Notes: generated from the letters alone by a model not told the origin. A stretch of 22,967 bases of DNA from Euryarchaeota archaeon UBA561 (GCA_002502295.1 DANX01000117.1:33866-56832); one strand, 5' to 3'. Numbered from the stretch's first letter, positions 13,196 to 21,180 are shown. Numbers and translations: made by a program.

Positions 13196-16100
13196 ATGAA
13201 CACCCGTAGGAAGTGCGCACCGTTGTGCATCGTGGTTCTGCTGGTGTCTGCCATGGTTCCCGCCTTGGTTCAAGCAGACGATTCGCCGTCCGTTCAAATT
13301 ACAACCCATTGGGTCGGCGATGGAGTGACCGATACGGCACACGCTTACCTTCTCACGTTTTCAGACAACGGCACCTATGGCTTTGATGTCGACATGGTCC
13401 ATGAGCGAAACGGAACCTTTCTGACCTCCTCCTACACGTCGCAATGGGACAGCGTGAACGGTCTTCGTACAGCGCTCCTCGAGTTCAATACCTCGCTCGA
13501 GTGGGGCGATTCCATCCAGCTCACCATCACCATCACTGACCACGACGAAACATCAGACCTGTCCATCGACACCACCCGGTCCTTCGTTGTGGGCCAGTGG
13601 AATCAGCCCATGGACGACCATGAGGTTCTTCTTTCGACGTCGTGGGCCCTCGACCAAACCTACTCGACCGAGTTTGGCGATCAAAATTTTTCCCTGGTCT
13701 TCACCGGTCAAGGGTGGCAAAAACGGGTTGGTGAAACCTTGTCTTCTTGGGAACTCGGAAACGGGACGTTCCAAACACTTGAGAGCACTGAGGACAGCAC
13801 GACTGCCCTGGATTTGGTGTTCACTCAGTTGTGGAAAAACGAGACCATCGTTGCCGGTGTGTTGACCAGCCAAGTGTTCGATGCCCGTGGATTCGGAGAT
13901 TTGCGAACCACGCTGGTTGAAGGTGAAACGGTCACCGTGATTGACGCCAACGTGTCGGAAGCGCTTCTCAATCGGTCGGTCATAAACGGCGTCGTGGAAG
14001 AGCATTTGTCGCTAGAAGCCACCGGTTTACTGAACATTTCCGAAGAAGGAGAAGACAACAACTCGCTGAACATCGATGGAGAGTTGGCCGTGTTTTTCCT
14101 CGAATACATTGACGTTGATGGCGAACGTGTTTTGCAGCATTCCCAGTTCGAAGCCATGGCCGATTTCGTTTTGCTAGAAGACGGCACCCGCTTGGACGTG
14201 TCTCTTGACGGTTTTACGTCTGTTAATCGTTGGGAGGATGGTGTACGCACACAGCACTTGGAAGAACTCTACGGTGGAGGTACGTTCGGATTTTCTGACC
14301 AGGACGAGAACGCCTCGATTCAGGTCAACGGCACCATTCTTGATCTGCACACGAAACTGGAAAACGGCACGACCGTCATCGATGATTTGCATGTCGACGG
14401 TACGCTGACCGGTGATGTGCAAGGGAGTTTTGGTGTCGTTCGAGGGATTGAAACCACCGGTATGCAAGCCAACTCGACCGGCGAGGCGTTCCTTGTCAAC
14501 GTTATATTCCAGGAGTCATGGTTCAACATCACCGGAATCAATGGTGGGAATTTCTTTGACGGTGCTGGCGTAGGAGCGACCCACAACCAAACTTGGGATT
14601 ACCAAACCGTTCAATCCGATTGGGACAACCGAACCGTTCGTCTGGTCTGGCGAGAGACCGGTCCTGATGCCTCTGAAGGCGAAGAATTTCCCGAACGAAG
14701 TCCACAGCAACGGAACGCTACGCCGCCCGTTGCCGAAGAGGGTCTTGGAAACCTCACGGTGGGTCGAGAAACTGGATTGATGCCCATCCCGCTGGTTCAA
14801 CATGACCGCCTCCGATTGGCGCAGCAGGATGGCATCACGCTCACGGTCTCTGCTGGAGAGAGTCGCATCGATGTTCGAGACGGCCATAACCTGACCGTTA
14901 TTGATTGGACAGGGACCTACGCCGGAGAAGGGGGCATGGCTTCAGGCACCATGGTTTCCACTGGGCCTTTGAAAGGCCTCATCTCATCGGTGGAACGCAC
15001 CCTCTCCGTTCCGTTTGGGGAAAATGGGGAATCCGTGGTTCTCGTGGAATCACAGGTTTTGGAACGCGTGCTCTCTCCAGAAATCGTCAGCGAAGATGAA
15101 AACACGCCACCCAGCATTGGTCAGATTCAATGGAGAAACGGTCTGGCCGTGAGCGAAGGCGGGAGCATCGCTCACCTCGAAGCCGTCGTGGAGGATGCTG
15201 AATGGAACATTGTTGAGGTCCAGGTTGATTTGACATCCCTTGGTCTCGGAGTGGTTCAACTTAACGACCGTGGTCTGAACGGAGATCTGGGTGTTGGCGA
15301 CGATGTTTACACCACTGCTGTCCTCATTCCCGGTCTGGAAACAGGCGATGTCCAAGCCGTAATTTCGGCTACCGACAGTTTTGGTTCAGTCTCCACAGCA
15401 ACGGGTTCGCTCTCCGTAGCCAATCAACCTCCACGGCTTGTTGATGTAGAATTGGTCCCTACGTCCCTCGAACGCGGTCAATCCGTGGTGGTGAACATCA
15501 TGGCCTACGACGGTCACGGGGTCGAAAGCGTTCAGATCGATTTGAGAGAATACGGAGGGGGAGTCATCAACCTCACCAATGATGGCGACGGCAGTTCATG
15601 GGCGGCTATGGTGGAAATGCCGAGCGGCATGACTCCAGGATATCAGTCGTTGCTCGTTCTTGCTACGGATGGTCTCGGGGCCTCGGTTCAACAGCGTATT
15701 TACACACCAGCTGATGCCATTGGAAGTCCCGAATTTGGCCCTCATCATGTTGTTTCAAGTGAAGATGTACCGGTGGAGGTACACATCCTCAACGATCGTC
15801 CAAACCTTGGATTCGAATCCTCTACCATCGTCAAAAACCCCGGAGAAGTCTTCACCTACACGGTGCAGGCAACCGACCCGGACGGTGTTGAACGCGTCCA
15901 AATCAAACTCGGTGTATACGCACCCATTGGTGGGCCAGAATGGACCACCATGTTCGATGACGGTTCTAACGGAGGGGATGAAGTCGCAGGTGATGGGGTC
16001 TACAGCGTCCACCTTTCAGTGCGTGAGGGAACGCCAATTGGCACCCATGAAGTTGGGCTACGAGCGCTCGATTACTATGGTGAGCTCAACACCGGTTCTT

Positions 16101-16270
16101 CCGTCATCACGCTGGTTGAACCCACCCTTCCAACCGGCACGGGAAGCGGTTTGAATACCGCTGTTCTTGGCGGTTTAGGCCTCCTTGTATTCGTAGGGGC
16201 CATCGTTGTGTTGACGCTGATGTGGCGGCGAGGGGGCCAAGGTGGCGGCGATCGATTTGGCATGCAGTGA
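13196..16270 (+). CDS. Large secreted surface protein with Ig-like repeats and C-terminal anchor
   Basis: 1024-residue cell-surface protein with no recognised enzymatic domain. The N-terminal signal peptide is MNTRRKCAPLCIVVLLVSAM followed by VPALVQA. Residues about 30-635 are beta-rich and full of N-x-S/T glycosylation sequons. Three tandem Ig-like modules follow: about 637-740 (from PPSIGQIQW), 742-865 (from QPPRLVDVEL) and 866-975 (from RPNLGFESS). They carry the related phrases VQVDLTSLGLG, VQIDLREYGGG and VQIKLGVYAP, and two have Asp/Gly-rich loops (NDRGLNGDLGVGDDVY and DDGSNGGDEVAGDGVY) that look calcium-binding and recall 'choice-of-anchor X' domains. A membrane helix (about 986-1009) and a short RRGGQGGGDRFGMQ tail anchor it. 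Shine-Dalgarno is weak; AGGGGAG lies about 20 nt before the ATG. It starts 51 bp after the DHS-like gene; a shared transcript is possible but function is unrelated. Confidence 0.85.
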   Translation: MNTRRKCAPLCIVVLLVSAMVPALVQADDSPSVQITTHWVGDGVTDTAHAYLLTFSDNGTYGFDVDMVHERNGTFLTSSYTSQWDSVNGLRTALLEFNTSLEWGDSIQLTITITDHDETSDLSIDTTRSFVVGQWNQPMDDHEVLLSTSWALDQTYSTEFGDQNFSLVFTGQGWQKRVGETLSSWELGNGTFQTLESTEDSTTALDLVFTQLWKNETIVAGVLTSQVFDARGFGDLRTTLVEGETVTVIDANVSEALLNRSVINGVVEEHLSLEATGLLNISEEGEDNNSLNIDGELAVFFLEYIDVDGERVLQHSQFEAMADFVLLEDGTRLDVSLDGFTSVNRWEDGVRTQHLEELYGGGTFGFSDQDENASIQVNGTILDLHTKLENGTTVIDDLHVDGTLTGDVQGSFGVVRGIETTGMQANSTGEAFLVNVIFQESWFNITGINGGNFFDGAGVGATHNQTWDYQTVQSDWDNRTVRLVWRETGPDASEGEEFPERSPQQRNATPPVAEEGLGNLTVGRETGLMPIPLVQHDRLRLAQQDGITLTVSAGESRIDVRDGHNLTVIDWTGTYAGEGGMASGTMVSTGPLKGLISSVERTLSVPFGENGESVVLVESQVLERVLSPEIVSEDENTPPSIGQIQWRNGLAVSEGGSIAHLEAVVEDAEWNIVEVQVDLTSLGLGVVQLNDRGLNGDLGVGDDVYTTAVLIPGLETGDVQAVISATDSFGSVSTATGSLSVANQPPRLVDVELVPTSLERGQSVVVNIMAYDGHGVESVQIDLREYGGGVINLTNDGDGSSWAAMVEMPSGMTPGYQSLLVLATDGLGASVQQRIYTPADAIGSPEFGPHHVVSSEDVPVEVHILNDRPNLGFESSTIVKNPGEVFTYTVQATDPDGVERVQIKLGVYAPIGGPEWTTMFDDGSNGGDEVAGDGVYSVHLSVREGTPIGTHEVGLRALDYYGELNTGSSVITLVEPTLPTGTGSGLNTAVLGGLGLLVFVGAIVVLTLMWRRGGQGGGDRFGMQ

Positions 16271-16318
16271 CGGGAGCTTAAGGCCCTCTTTGCTGTCCGA
16301 AGTTTCCCGCCGACAATG

Positions 16319-16326
16319 GTTTAAAC
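16319..16326 (+). promoter_or_regulatory. TATA-like box of tRNA-Gly
   Basis: The palindrome GTTTAAAC is centred 28 bp before the first base of the tRNA, the expected distance for an archaeal TATA element. Confidence 0.5.
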
Positions 16327-16350
16327 TCCTTCAAGGTGGGCAACATACCA

Positions 16351-16422
16351 GCGAGCGTAGTGTAGTGGTTATCACCGGGCGTTGCCAACGCCTGAACCCG
16401 GGTTCGAGTCCCGGCGCTCGCA
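16351..16422 (+). tRNA. tRNA-Gly (anticodon GCC)
   Basis: A full cloverleaf folds by eye: acceptor GCGAGCG pairs with CGCTCGC, the D arm has GTG/CAC, the anticodon stem GGGCG/CGCCT holds the loop TTGCCAA with anticodon GCC, and the T arm is CCGGG-TTCGAGT-CCCGG. The discriminator is A. CCA follows directly in the DNA (16423-16425), so the 3' end appears gene-encoded. It reads GGC codons (and GGU by wobble). No intron is present. Confidence 0.97.
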
Positions 16423-16460
16423 CCACTGCGACGCATTTCAGGACAAAGAACTCGTGAATG

Positions 16461-16467
16461 TTTATGG
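16461..16467 (+). promoter_or_regulatory. TATA-like box of alba
   Basis: TTTATGG lies 34 bp before the alba ATG, giving a predicted leader of about 10 nt. It is in the 75-bp gap between the tRNA and alba. Confidence 0.4.
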
Positions 16468-16497
16468 GGTGAACGGCCTCATCAACCATTGAGAAGC

Positions 16498-16818
16498 ATG
16501 ACAGAACGCCGGGTGATTTTTATTGGAAAAAAACCTCTCCACGCCTATGTGCGAGCGGTCGTAAAGGCCATGGAAGATGGTGACAAAGAATTGCAATTGG
16601 TCGCCCGAGGTGTGACGATTTCCCGGGCGGTTGACGTAGCTGAGGTTTGCCGCCGCCGCAATGGCCACATCGCTCAAGGGTTGCCCGAATCGGTCAATAT
16701 CCAGCGTTTGACCTGTGAATCTGAAGAGGTGGAAGGAGACAACGGTACGCGCACCGTGAGCGTTTTGCGCATTGACCTCGAGGGCGTTGGCGATGTCCCG
16801 GTGCGTCAAGAAGAGTGA
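16498..16818 (+). CDS. albA: DNA/RNA-binding protein Alba
   Basis: Small chromatin protein that binds DNA and RNA as a dimer. It has 106 residues from the ATG at 16498 (a TTG three codons earlier is less likely). The Alba fold is plain: VIFIGKKPLHAYVRAVVKAM has the conserved GKKP lysines that contact nucleic acid, followed by ELQLVARGVTISRAVDVAEV and CRRR, as in archaeal Alba. The C-terminal strand pair (VNIQRLTCESEEV ... RTVSVLRIDLEG) is slightly longer and more acidic than in Sulfolobus. It has a short predicted leader after the tRNA. Its last 13 bases overlap the convergent ArsC-like gene tail to tail. Confidence 0.95.
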   Translation: MTERRVIFIGKKPLHAYVRAVVKAMEDGDKELQLVARGVTISRAVDVAEVCRRRNGHIAQGLPESVNIQRLTCESEEVEGDNGTRTVSVLRIDLEGVGDVPVRQEE

Positions 16819-17177
16819 TTCAGAAGCATTGAAAGCCTTCGTTCGATTTCGGCCGCCGTTGATTCGTAGACCTCATACTCACGTCCAACCGGGTCTTCAA
16901 GTTCCCAATCTTGGTCAATCTTGATCGCCGGGCAGTGGACTCCACACCCCATGGAAATCACCATGTCAAACGAATTTGGGTCCATCTCATCAACCGATTT
17001 CGGCACCATGCCCACCGTTGAAATCCCCCTTGATTCGAGCAATGTTGCAGCGTGCGTTGCAATTGACGGTGCGGGGTGAGTTCCGGCGGAAGATGCTTCA
17101 AAGCCCAATGCTTTCGCCAAACCTTCAGCCATCTGGGAGCGGCATGAGTTCCCAACACAAACAAAGAGGACGTTCAT
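16806..17177 (-). CDS. ArsC-like low-molecular-weight protein tyrosine phosphatase / arsenate reductase
   Basis: Cytosolic enzyme of 123 residues. It starts MNVLFVCVGNSCRSQMAEG, with the phosphatase P-loop C-x5-R at Cys7-Arg13. SSAGTHPAPSIATHA, FDMVISMGCGVHCP and WELEDPVGREYEVYE match thioredoxin-type arsenate reductases, which use the P-loop Cys plus two further Cys as a redox relay; here the latter would be the Cys pair in MGCGVHC. Reduction of arsenate to arsenite is therefore the best guess, with protein phosphatase activity as alternative. No arsenite pump or ArsR is visible. The ATG at 17175-17177 is chosen because the P-loop strand begins there; an earlier start at 17207 adds 10 non-family residues. 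Divergent from the next gene by 77 bp. Confidence 0.88.
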   Translation of the reverse strand: MNVLFVCVGNSCRSQMAEGLAKALGFEASSAGTHPAPSIATHAATLLESRGISTVGMVPKSVDEMDPNSFDMVISMGCGVHCPAIKIDQDWELEDPVGREYEVYESTAAEIERRLSMLLNHSS

Positions 17178-17254
17178 GCTACGGTAAGAACCTTCACGCT
17201 CTTTCAACTCTTCTCCGTGACTTCTTGAGAGTTCACATAGGAGTGTCGCTTCGC

Positions 17255-17605
17255 ATGAGCATGCTGAAAGCGCTCCTCATCAATTCCTGCGTTTTCTTAG
17301 GCCTCTTCCTCATGCACATTGTGTTTGCCGCCAACGGCCAGGACACGGCCTTCACCGCCGTTGCGCTCCTGATCAGTCTGCAAGTCATCGGTTTTGGTCC
17401 GTTGACGGTTTTCCTTGCCGGCGACCGTGGCGTTCATCGTCGCCGAACGCTTCGCCGAACCTTGGTGGTCGGCCTTCCACTGGCGTTCGGTTTAGCATGG
17501 TCCTATGGCGGTATGGCGTGGTCGCTGACAGAGATGGTGGCCGTGGTCGGTGCCTCGATTTCTGTTCATTTCGCCTTTTACCGGTGCTGGCGCGAAGAAG
17601 ATTGA
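17255..17605 (+). CDS. Small membrane protein with four predicted helices, unknown function
   Basis: 116-residue hydrophobic protein of unrecognised family. Four membrane segments are visible: LLINSCVFLGLFLMHIVFAA, FTAVALLISLQVIGFGPLTV, LVVGLPLAFGLAWSYGGMAW and MVAVVGASISVHFAFY. The loop between the second and third helices is strongly basic (GDRGVHRRRTLRRT), which places it in the cytoplasm by the positive-inside rule. GGAGTG lies 9 nt before the ATG at 17255; an in-frame GTG four codons earlier is an alternative. The open frame extends further upstream to 16976 but that part lies antisense to the ArsC-like gene and has no membrane-protein character. It precedes the Mrp gene by 56 bp. Confidence 0.72.
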   Translation: MSMLKALLINSCVFLGLFLMHIVFAANGQDTAFTAVALLISLQVIGFGPLTVFLAGDRGVHRRRTLRRTLVVGLPLAFGLAWSYGGMAWSLTEMVAVVGASISVHFAFYRCWREED

Positions 17606-17661
17606 ATTTACCTACGCAGTTTCGTGGGTGGGTTGAAGTAGGCCAGTTTGGTAGTGCATCC

Positions 17662-18672
17662 ATGGCGGATTCCCCCGTGTCCATCAACCCACCCGGCGGT
17701 GGTGGTCAAGGTATTGAGGGTCCCTCTGCGCAAGAACAGAAGCAGATGGAGCAGGCATTTGCCCAGATGAAACGAAAGATGTCGATGGAGGAAATCGGCC
17801 GCAACATCAAACACAAAATCATGGTCCTTTCTGGAAAGGGCGGAGTTGGAAAATCCACGGTTTCAACCGGACTTGCCCTCTCCCTGGCTCAACAAGGCCA
17901 CACCGTTGGTATTCTTGATATCGACATCACTGGGCCTAACGTTCCCAAAATGATGGGGCTTGACGGACGCCGTCTCCATGTGGAAAACAAACGAATTCAT
18001 CCAGCACAAGGGCACCTTGGCGTGAAGGTCATCAGCATGGCGTTCCTCCTTGAAGACGAAGACACACCTGTCGTCTGGCGCGGCCCAATCAAACTTGGTG
18101 CCATCCAGCAATTCATCGGTGACGTAGAATGGGGACAACTCGATTATCTGGTTATTGATTTCCCACCAGGCACGTCGGACGAACCCCTTACTGTAGCCCA
18201 ATCCCTTCCGGACATTGACGGGATGGTCATCGTCACCACGCCCCAACAGGTGGCGTTGCTTGACAGTCGAAAATCGATCACGTTTTCGGAATCACTCAAG
18301 GTTCCCGTATTGGGTGTGGTCGAAAACATGAGCGGCTTTACCGTCAACGGAACGGCTGCACCAGGCACCGAAGTCACGATCGCTGCTCCGGGTGGAAAAA
18401 CGCTCTCAGCTACGGCAGACGAGGAAGGAAGTTTTTCGGTGACACTCGACATCTTCAAAGAAGGGGGAGGAAAAGAGACGGCCGAAGAATTCGGCGTCCC
18501 GTTCCTCGGAGCACTTCCATTCGATCCTGGCTTTGTCCGGGGCGGTGACGACGGCGTCCATCGGATTGTTTCCGAGCCAGATGGGGCCTCTGCCAAAGCG
18601 TTCGCCAAGGTGGTAGCTGCCATTCAAGACCAACTCTCGGATGGTGCAGACGGCGGCCTCGAGATTGTCTGA
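17662..18672 (+). CDS. Mrp/NBP35-type P-loop ATPase, cysteine-free
   Basis: Cytosolic SIMIBI-class ATPase; the family carries and delivers Fe-S clusters to apoproteins. It has 336 residues from the ATG at 17662. After a Gly/Gln-rich N-terminus come the deviant Walker A LSGKGGVGKST (56-66), LDIDITGPNVPKMMG (85-99), VVWRGPIKLGAIQQF, the Mrp signature DYLVIDFPPGTSDEPLT (161-177) and VTTPQQVALLDSRK. The segment ENMSGF (221-226) is conserved, but the CPHCG that normally follows is absent. An extra 36 or so residues resembling an Ig-like repeat are present, then the family resumes at IFKEGGGKETAEEFGVPFLG. No cysteine occurs anywhere in the protein. The DUF971 gene starts 9 bp after the stop, matching the domain order of plant HCF101. 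Earlier starts to 17497 overlap the previous gene. Confidence 0.92.
   Translation: MADSPVSINPPGGGGQGIEGPSAQEQKQMEQAFAQMKRKMSMEEIGRNIKHKIMVLSGKGGVGKSTVSTGLALSLAQQGHTVGILDIDITGPNVPKMMGLDGRRLHVENKRIHPAQGHLGVKVISMAFLLEDEDTPVVWRGPIKLGAIQQFIGDVEWGQLDYLVIDFPPGTSDEPLTVAQSLPDIDGMVIVTTPQQVALLDSRKSITFSESLKVPVLGVVENMSGFTVNGTAAPGTEVTIAAPGGKTLSATADEEGSFSVTLDIFKEGGGKETAEEFGVPFLGALPFDPGFVRGGDDGVHRIVSEPDGASAKAFAKVVAAIQDQLSDGADGGLEIV
18340..18447 (+). other. Ig-like (Big_6-like) insertion in Mrp at the CxxC position
   Basis: Residues 227-262 of the Mrp protein: VNGTAAPGTEVTIAAPGG then KTLSATADEEGSFSVTLD. The pattern G-T-A-x-P-G-x-x-V-T-(x)-G-x-(x)-T-A-D-x-x-G-x-(F/W)-S-V-T-L is that of bacterial Ig-like Big_6 repeats from surface proteins. 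It replaces the short loop with the Fe-S cysteines. The reading frame is continuous on both sides. The domain name is recalled from consensus, not searched. Confidence 0.6.
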
Positions 18673-18681
18673 GGTGGCACC

Positions 18682-19035
18682 ATGAGCGAAGTTCTACCAA
18701 CGCTAAAGAAATTGGAACGTCGTCGGCAAGACATGGTCCTCACCTATGAAAACGCAGACGAGTTCACGGTTTCCTATGACGATTTACGGTTTGCATGCCC
18801 GTGTGCGAAATGCTCTCCCATGCGCAACGAAGACGACAGCAGCCGCAGCCTTCGTCGTCAAATTGAATCTCTTCCAGCAGAGAAACCAACCGTTCGAACC
18901 ATCGGAAAGTATGCACTTGCGTTTCAGTGGAATCAAGGTTGTTCAAGTGGAATTTACCGGTTTGAACGCATCTACGATTTGGCTAACCGCCGGGACCCCG
19001 ACCGAGGAAAGCCCTACGTACACGGCGCATGGTAG
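18682..19035 (+). CDS. DUF971 protein (GBBH-like N-terminal domain)
   Basis: 117-residue stand-alone DUF971, a small metal-binding domain found fused to Mrp in plant HCF101 and at the N-terminus of gamma-butyrobetaine hydroxylase, where it binds zinc. Family hallmarks are YDDLRFACPCAKC (32-44) and YALAFQWNQGCSSGIYRFER (77-96). Cys39, Cys41 and Cys44 match the three zinc Cys of BBOX1. The fourth ligand there is a His in a GH-x-x-G-I-Y motif; here that position is Cys87. GAGGTG, overlapping the Mrp stop, lies 6 nt before the ATG, so translation is coupled to Mrp. This strongly suggests a joint role with Mrp, probably in Fe-S or metal handling. Confidence 0.88.
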   Translation: MSEVLPTLKKLERRRQDMVLTYENADEFTVSYDDLRFACPCAKCSPMRNEDDSSRSLRRQIESLPAEKPTVRTIGKYALAFQWNQGCSSGIYRFERIYDLANRRDPDRGKPYVHGAW

Positions 19036-19113
19036 ATAGAACGCGCTCTTACCCAGCAGGTTGACGACGCTTTGATGAAGGGACGGCATGACCCGAAACC
19101 GGAGTGAGGCAGA

Positions 19114-21180
19114 GTGCAGAGCGTCTACTTGACTTGGATGATCAGCGCTTTGGCGCTGGGTGTTCTGTTACTCCCGGTGTTCAAACCTCCTTGGGCCAAG
19201 TTGTCGCTTCCGCCCTTTGTGGACTTCTTTCGCCGCTACTGGGTTCACATCTTGATCGTCTTTGCGATATACAATGCCAAGGATGCTCTGGACCAAATTG
19301 ATCGATTGCTGATGGCAAGCACCGGTCTTGACATGACACCCTACATTTGGGCCATTGAAGGCAACCTTGTGTTGTGGGTTCAACAGACATTTGAAGCAAA
19401 CTGGCTCACGACCACGCTGACGCATTTTTATGTCGCTGGTTTCATGTTCATCTGCTATGTTTCAATCTTTTACTTCGCTTATTTTGACGACCGCTGGCTT
19501 GCCGACCGAGTCACGCTCTCCATTGCCTGGGTCTACATTCTCGCCGTTCCGTTTTACCTCTTCTTTAACGTGAGGGTGACGGGTGATACCATACCAGAAA
19601 TGGAGACCCTCGCTTATACATTGACACCTGAAATCGCTGATTGGTTCCGACGAATAGACCCGTTCACAAACGGTATGCCTTCGCTTCATATCGGCATTCC
19701 ATTTGCCGTATGGCTGTGTTTGACGCGGTTTGACGACGACCGCCGGTGGAACCGGTATCGTCACACGGTTTTCGTTTACACATTGATCACGGCGTTTACC
19801 ATTATCTACCTCGGCATCCACTGGTTCGTTGACATCATCGGAGGGATGCTCATTGCAGGCGCTGCCGTTTCTCTGGCCGACCGTACTTCGAACACGTGGT
19901 GGAAGTTCTTTGATGAGCGGACAATGAACTCACGAATCGTCACGGTCCTGACCCGCCCGGGTCAAGCTTGGGCCTGGCTCCGTTCTCATCTCTCGAAAAC
20001 GCTCAAAAAATACAGGGCGCCTTCAAGTCGAGAAACCGGTCATATCGCCGTGGTCATTTTGATTCTCGTAGCAGCCGTTGTGACGTGGGATCTGACCCAT
20101 CGGTCGTTGCCTGCTGGCGGTGTTGAAGCTCCAGAGGCAGCGGCGGCTGCGGATGGCTGGCTGGTGACGTTGGATAATCAGAGCGAGGGGATATCCATGA
20201 TGATTCACAACCTCTCATCAGACGGCTTTGACTCAACCATTGTGGGAGTTCCAGGGCTCAGCTTGAACTCGTCTTATGCTCTTGAAATGAACAGGTTGAT
20301 CGTCTCCAATGGGACCTCGCTGTTTGTTTACGACGTCCGCCAGCCAGAAACCATCCTCAGCATCTTGCCCCTTGGGGAGCATGAACATCTTTTGCTCTGT
20401 CAACGGTCATCGTCATTGGTTGTAGCCTACACCACTCAGGGTGAGTTGCAAGTGATGGACCTTGAAGGTAGCCCCATCGTTGAACCTGGAGAAGGGCACA
20501 ACGACATTCACACCATGACGTGCTCAGGTTCAGAGATTGCCTACGTCACCAACGAACAACCGATGGAAGTGAACATCATTCAATTGGGCGTTAGGGGACA
20601 GGTAGGTTATGTGATCAACGCCACAGCATCAGCCGATGAGGACGAGATTCTCAGTTCTTGGGGAACGCCGGTTGACATGGAAAATGCAACCATTGAGAAC
20701 ATGACCTTTGACCGGGAATACCTCGCCGTCACTGTCAATGTTTCGGCCACCGATCGCTTGGTGCTGTACAACCGAAGCACTGCTGAACAATGGCTGGCAA
20801 GCAATCCAAAGTACCACGTCTCGGACCTTTCGTTGGACCACGGTATTCTGGCTTGGTCGGTTCGAGACCACTTCAATCCACTCGCCCCCCAGGCAAAATA
20901 CCTCGATCGTGAAATTTACTTCACCAATCTAGCAACGAACACGTCGCATGTCTTGACATCGGATTCCAACGACCAATGGGGCCCACAGGTGCTGGAACAT
21001 CATCTCGTCTATTTCCAACTCGACGGTGATGTTGTATCGGTGGAGATTTATTCTTGGGAACCCGAACTTCGGTTGTACTCGAGCATCGTCCTTCAAATCG
21101 GGGTGCTGGCCGCCTTTTTCGTTGTAGCTTGGAACATGTGGCAGCGCCAAAGCGAGCGTCGTTTGAGCCGTCAACCGTGA
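19114..21180 (+). CDS. PAP2-family phosphatase/phosphotransferase fused to an extracytoplasmic domain
   Basis: 688-residue membrane enzyme. The N-terminal 255 residues hold about six helices and the PAP2 signature: NGMPSLHIG (186-194, with PSLH) and YLGIHWFVDIIGG (232-244, His236 and Asp240). The pattern resembles the AUR1/inositol-phosphoceramide-synthase branch, so it may act on a lipid phosphate or polar headgroup. A cytoplasmic link (about 255-309) and one more helix (about 310-327) lead to an external region of some 320 residues. Its repeated strand-turn phrases (SLFVYDVRQPE, ELQVMDLEGSP, RLVLYNRSTAE, EIYFTNLATNTS) look like a TolB/WD-type beta-propeller. A final helix is at about 655-674. 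The start is GTG with GGAGTGAGG just upstream; no ATG fits. The tail overlaps bud32 by 10 bp. Confidence 0.85.
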   Translation: MQSVYLTWMISALALGVLLLPVFKPPWAKLSLPPFVDFFRRYWVHILIVFAIYNAKDALDQIDRLLMASTGLDMTPYIWAIEGNLVLWVQQTFEANWLTTTLTHFYVAGFMFICYVSIFYFAYFDDRWLADRVTLSIAWVYILAVPFYLFFNVRVTGDTIPEMETLAYTLTPEIADWFRRIDPFTNGMPSLHIGIPFAVWLCLTRFDDDRRWNRYRHTVFVYTLITAFTIIYLGIHWFVDIIGGMLIAGAAVSLADRTSNTWWKFFDERTMNSRIVTVLTRPGQAWAWLRSHLSKTLKKYRAPSSRETGHIAVVILILVAAVVTWDLTHRSLPAGGVEAPEAAAAADGWLVTLDNQSEGISMMIHNLSSDGFDSTIVGVPGLSLNSSYALEMNRLIVSNGTSLFVYDVRQPETILSILPLGEHEHLLLCQRSSSLVVAYTTQGELQVMDLEGSPIVEPGEGHNDIHTMTCSGSEIAYVTNEQPMEVNIIQLGVRGQVGYVINATASADEDEILSSWGTPVDMENATIENMTFDREYLAVTVNVSATDRLVLYNRSTAEQWLASNPKYHVSDLSLDHGILAWSVRDHFNPLAPQAKYLDREIYFTNLATNTSHVLTSDSNDQWGPQVLEHHLVYFQLDGDVVSVEIYSWEPELRLYSSIVLQIGVLAAFFVVAWNMWQRQSERRLSRQP

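Noticed and set aside
16976..17254. Upstream extension of the small membrane protein
   Set aside because: The extension overlaps the ArsC-like gene in antisense and has no membrane character; a ribosome-binding site suits the ATG at 17255.
18300..18480. Frameshift or assembly error explaining the missing Mrp CxxC
   Set aside because: The same frame carries recognisable Mrp sequence on both sides, and the insertion has a coherent repeat-like pattern, so a frameshift is not needed.
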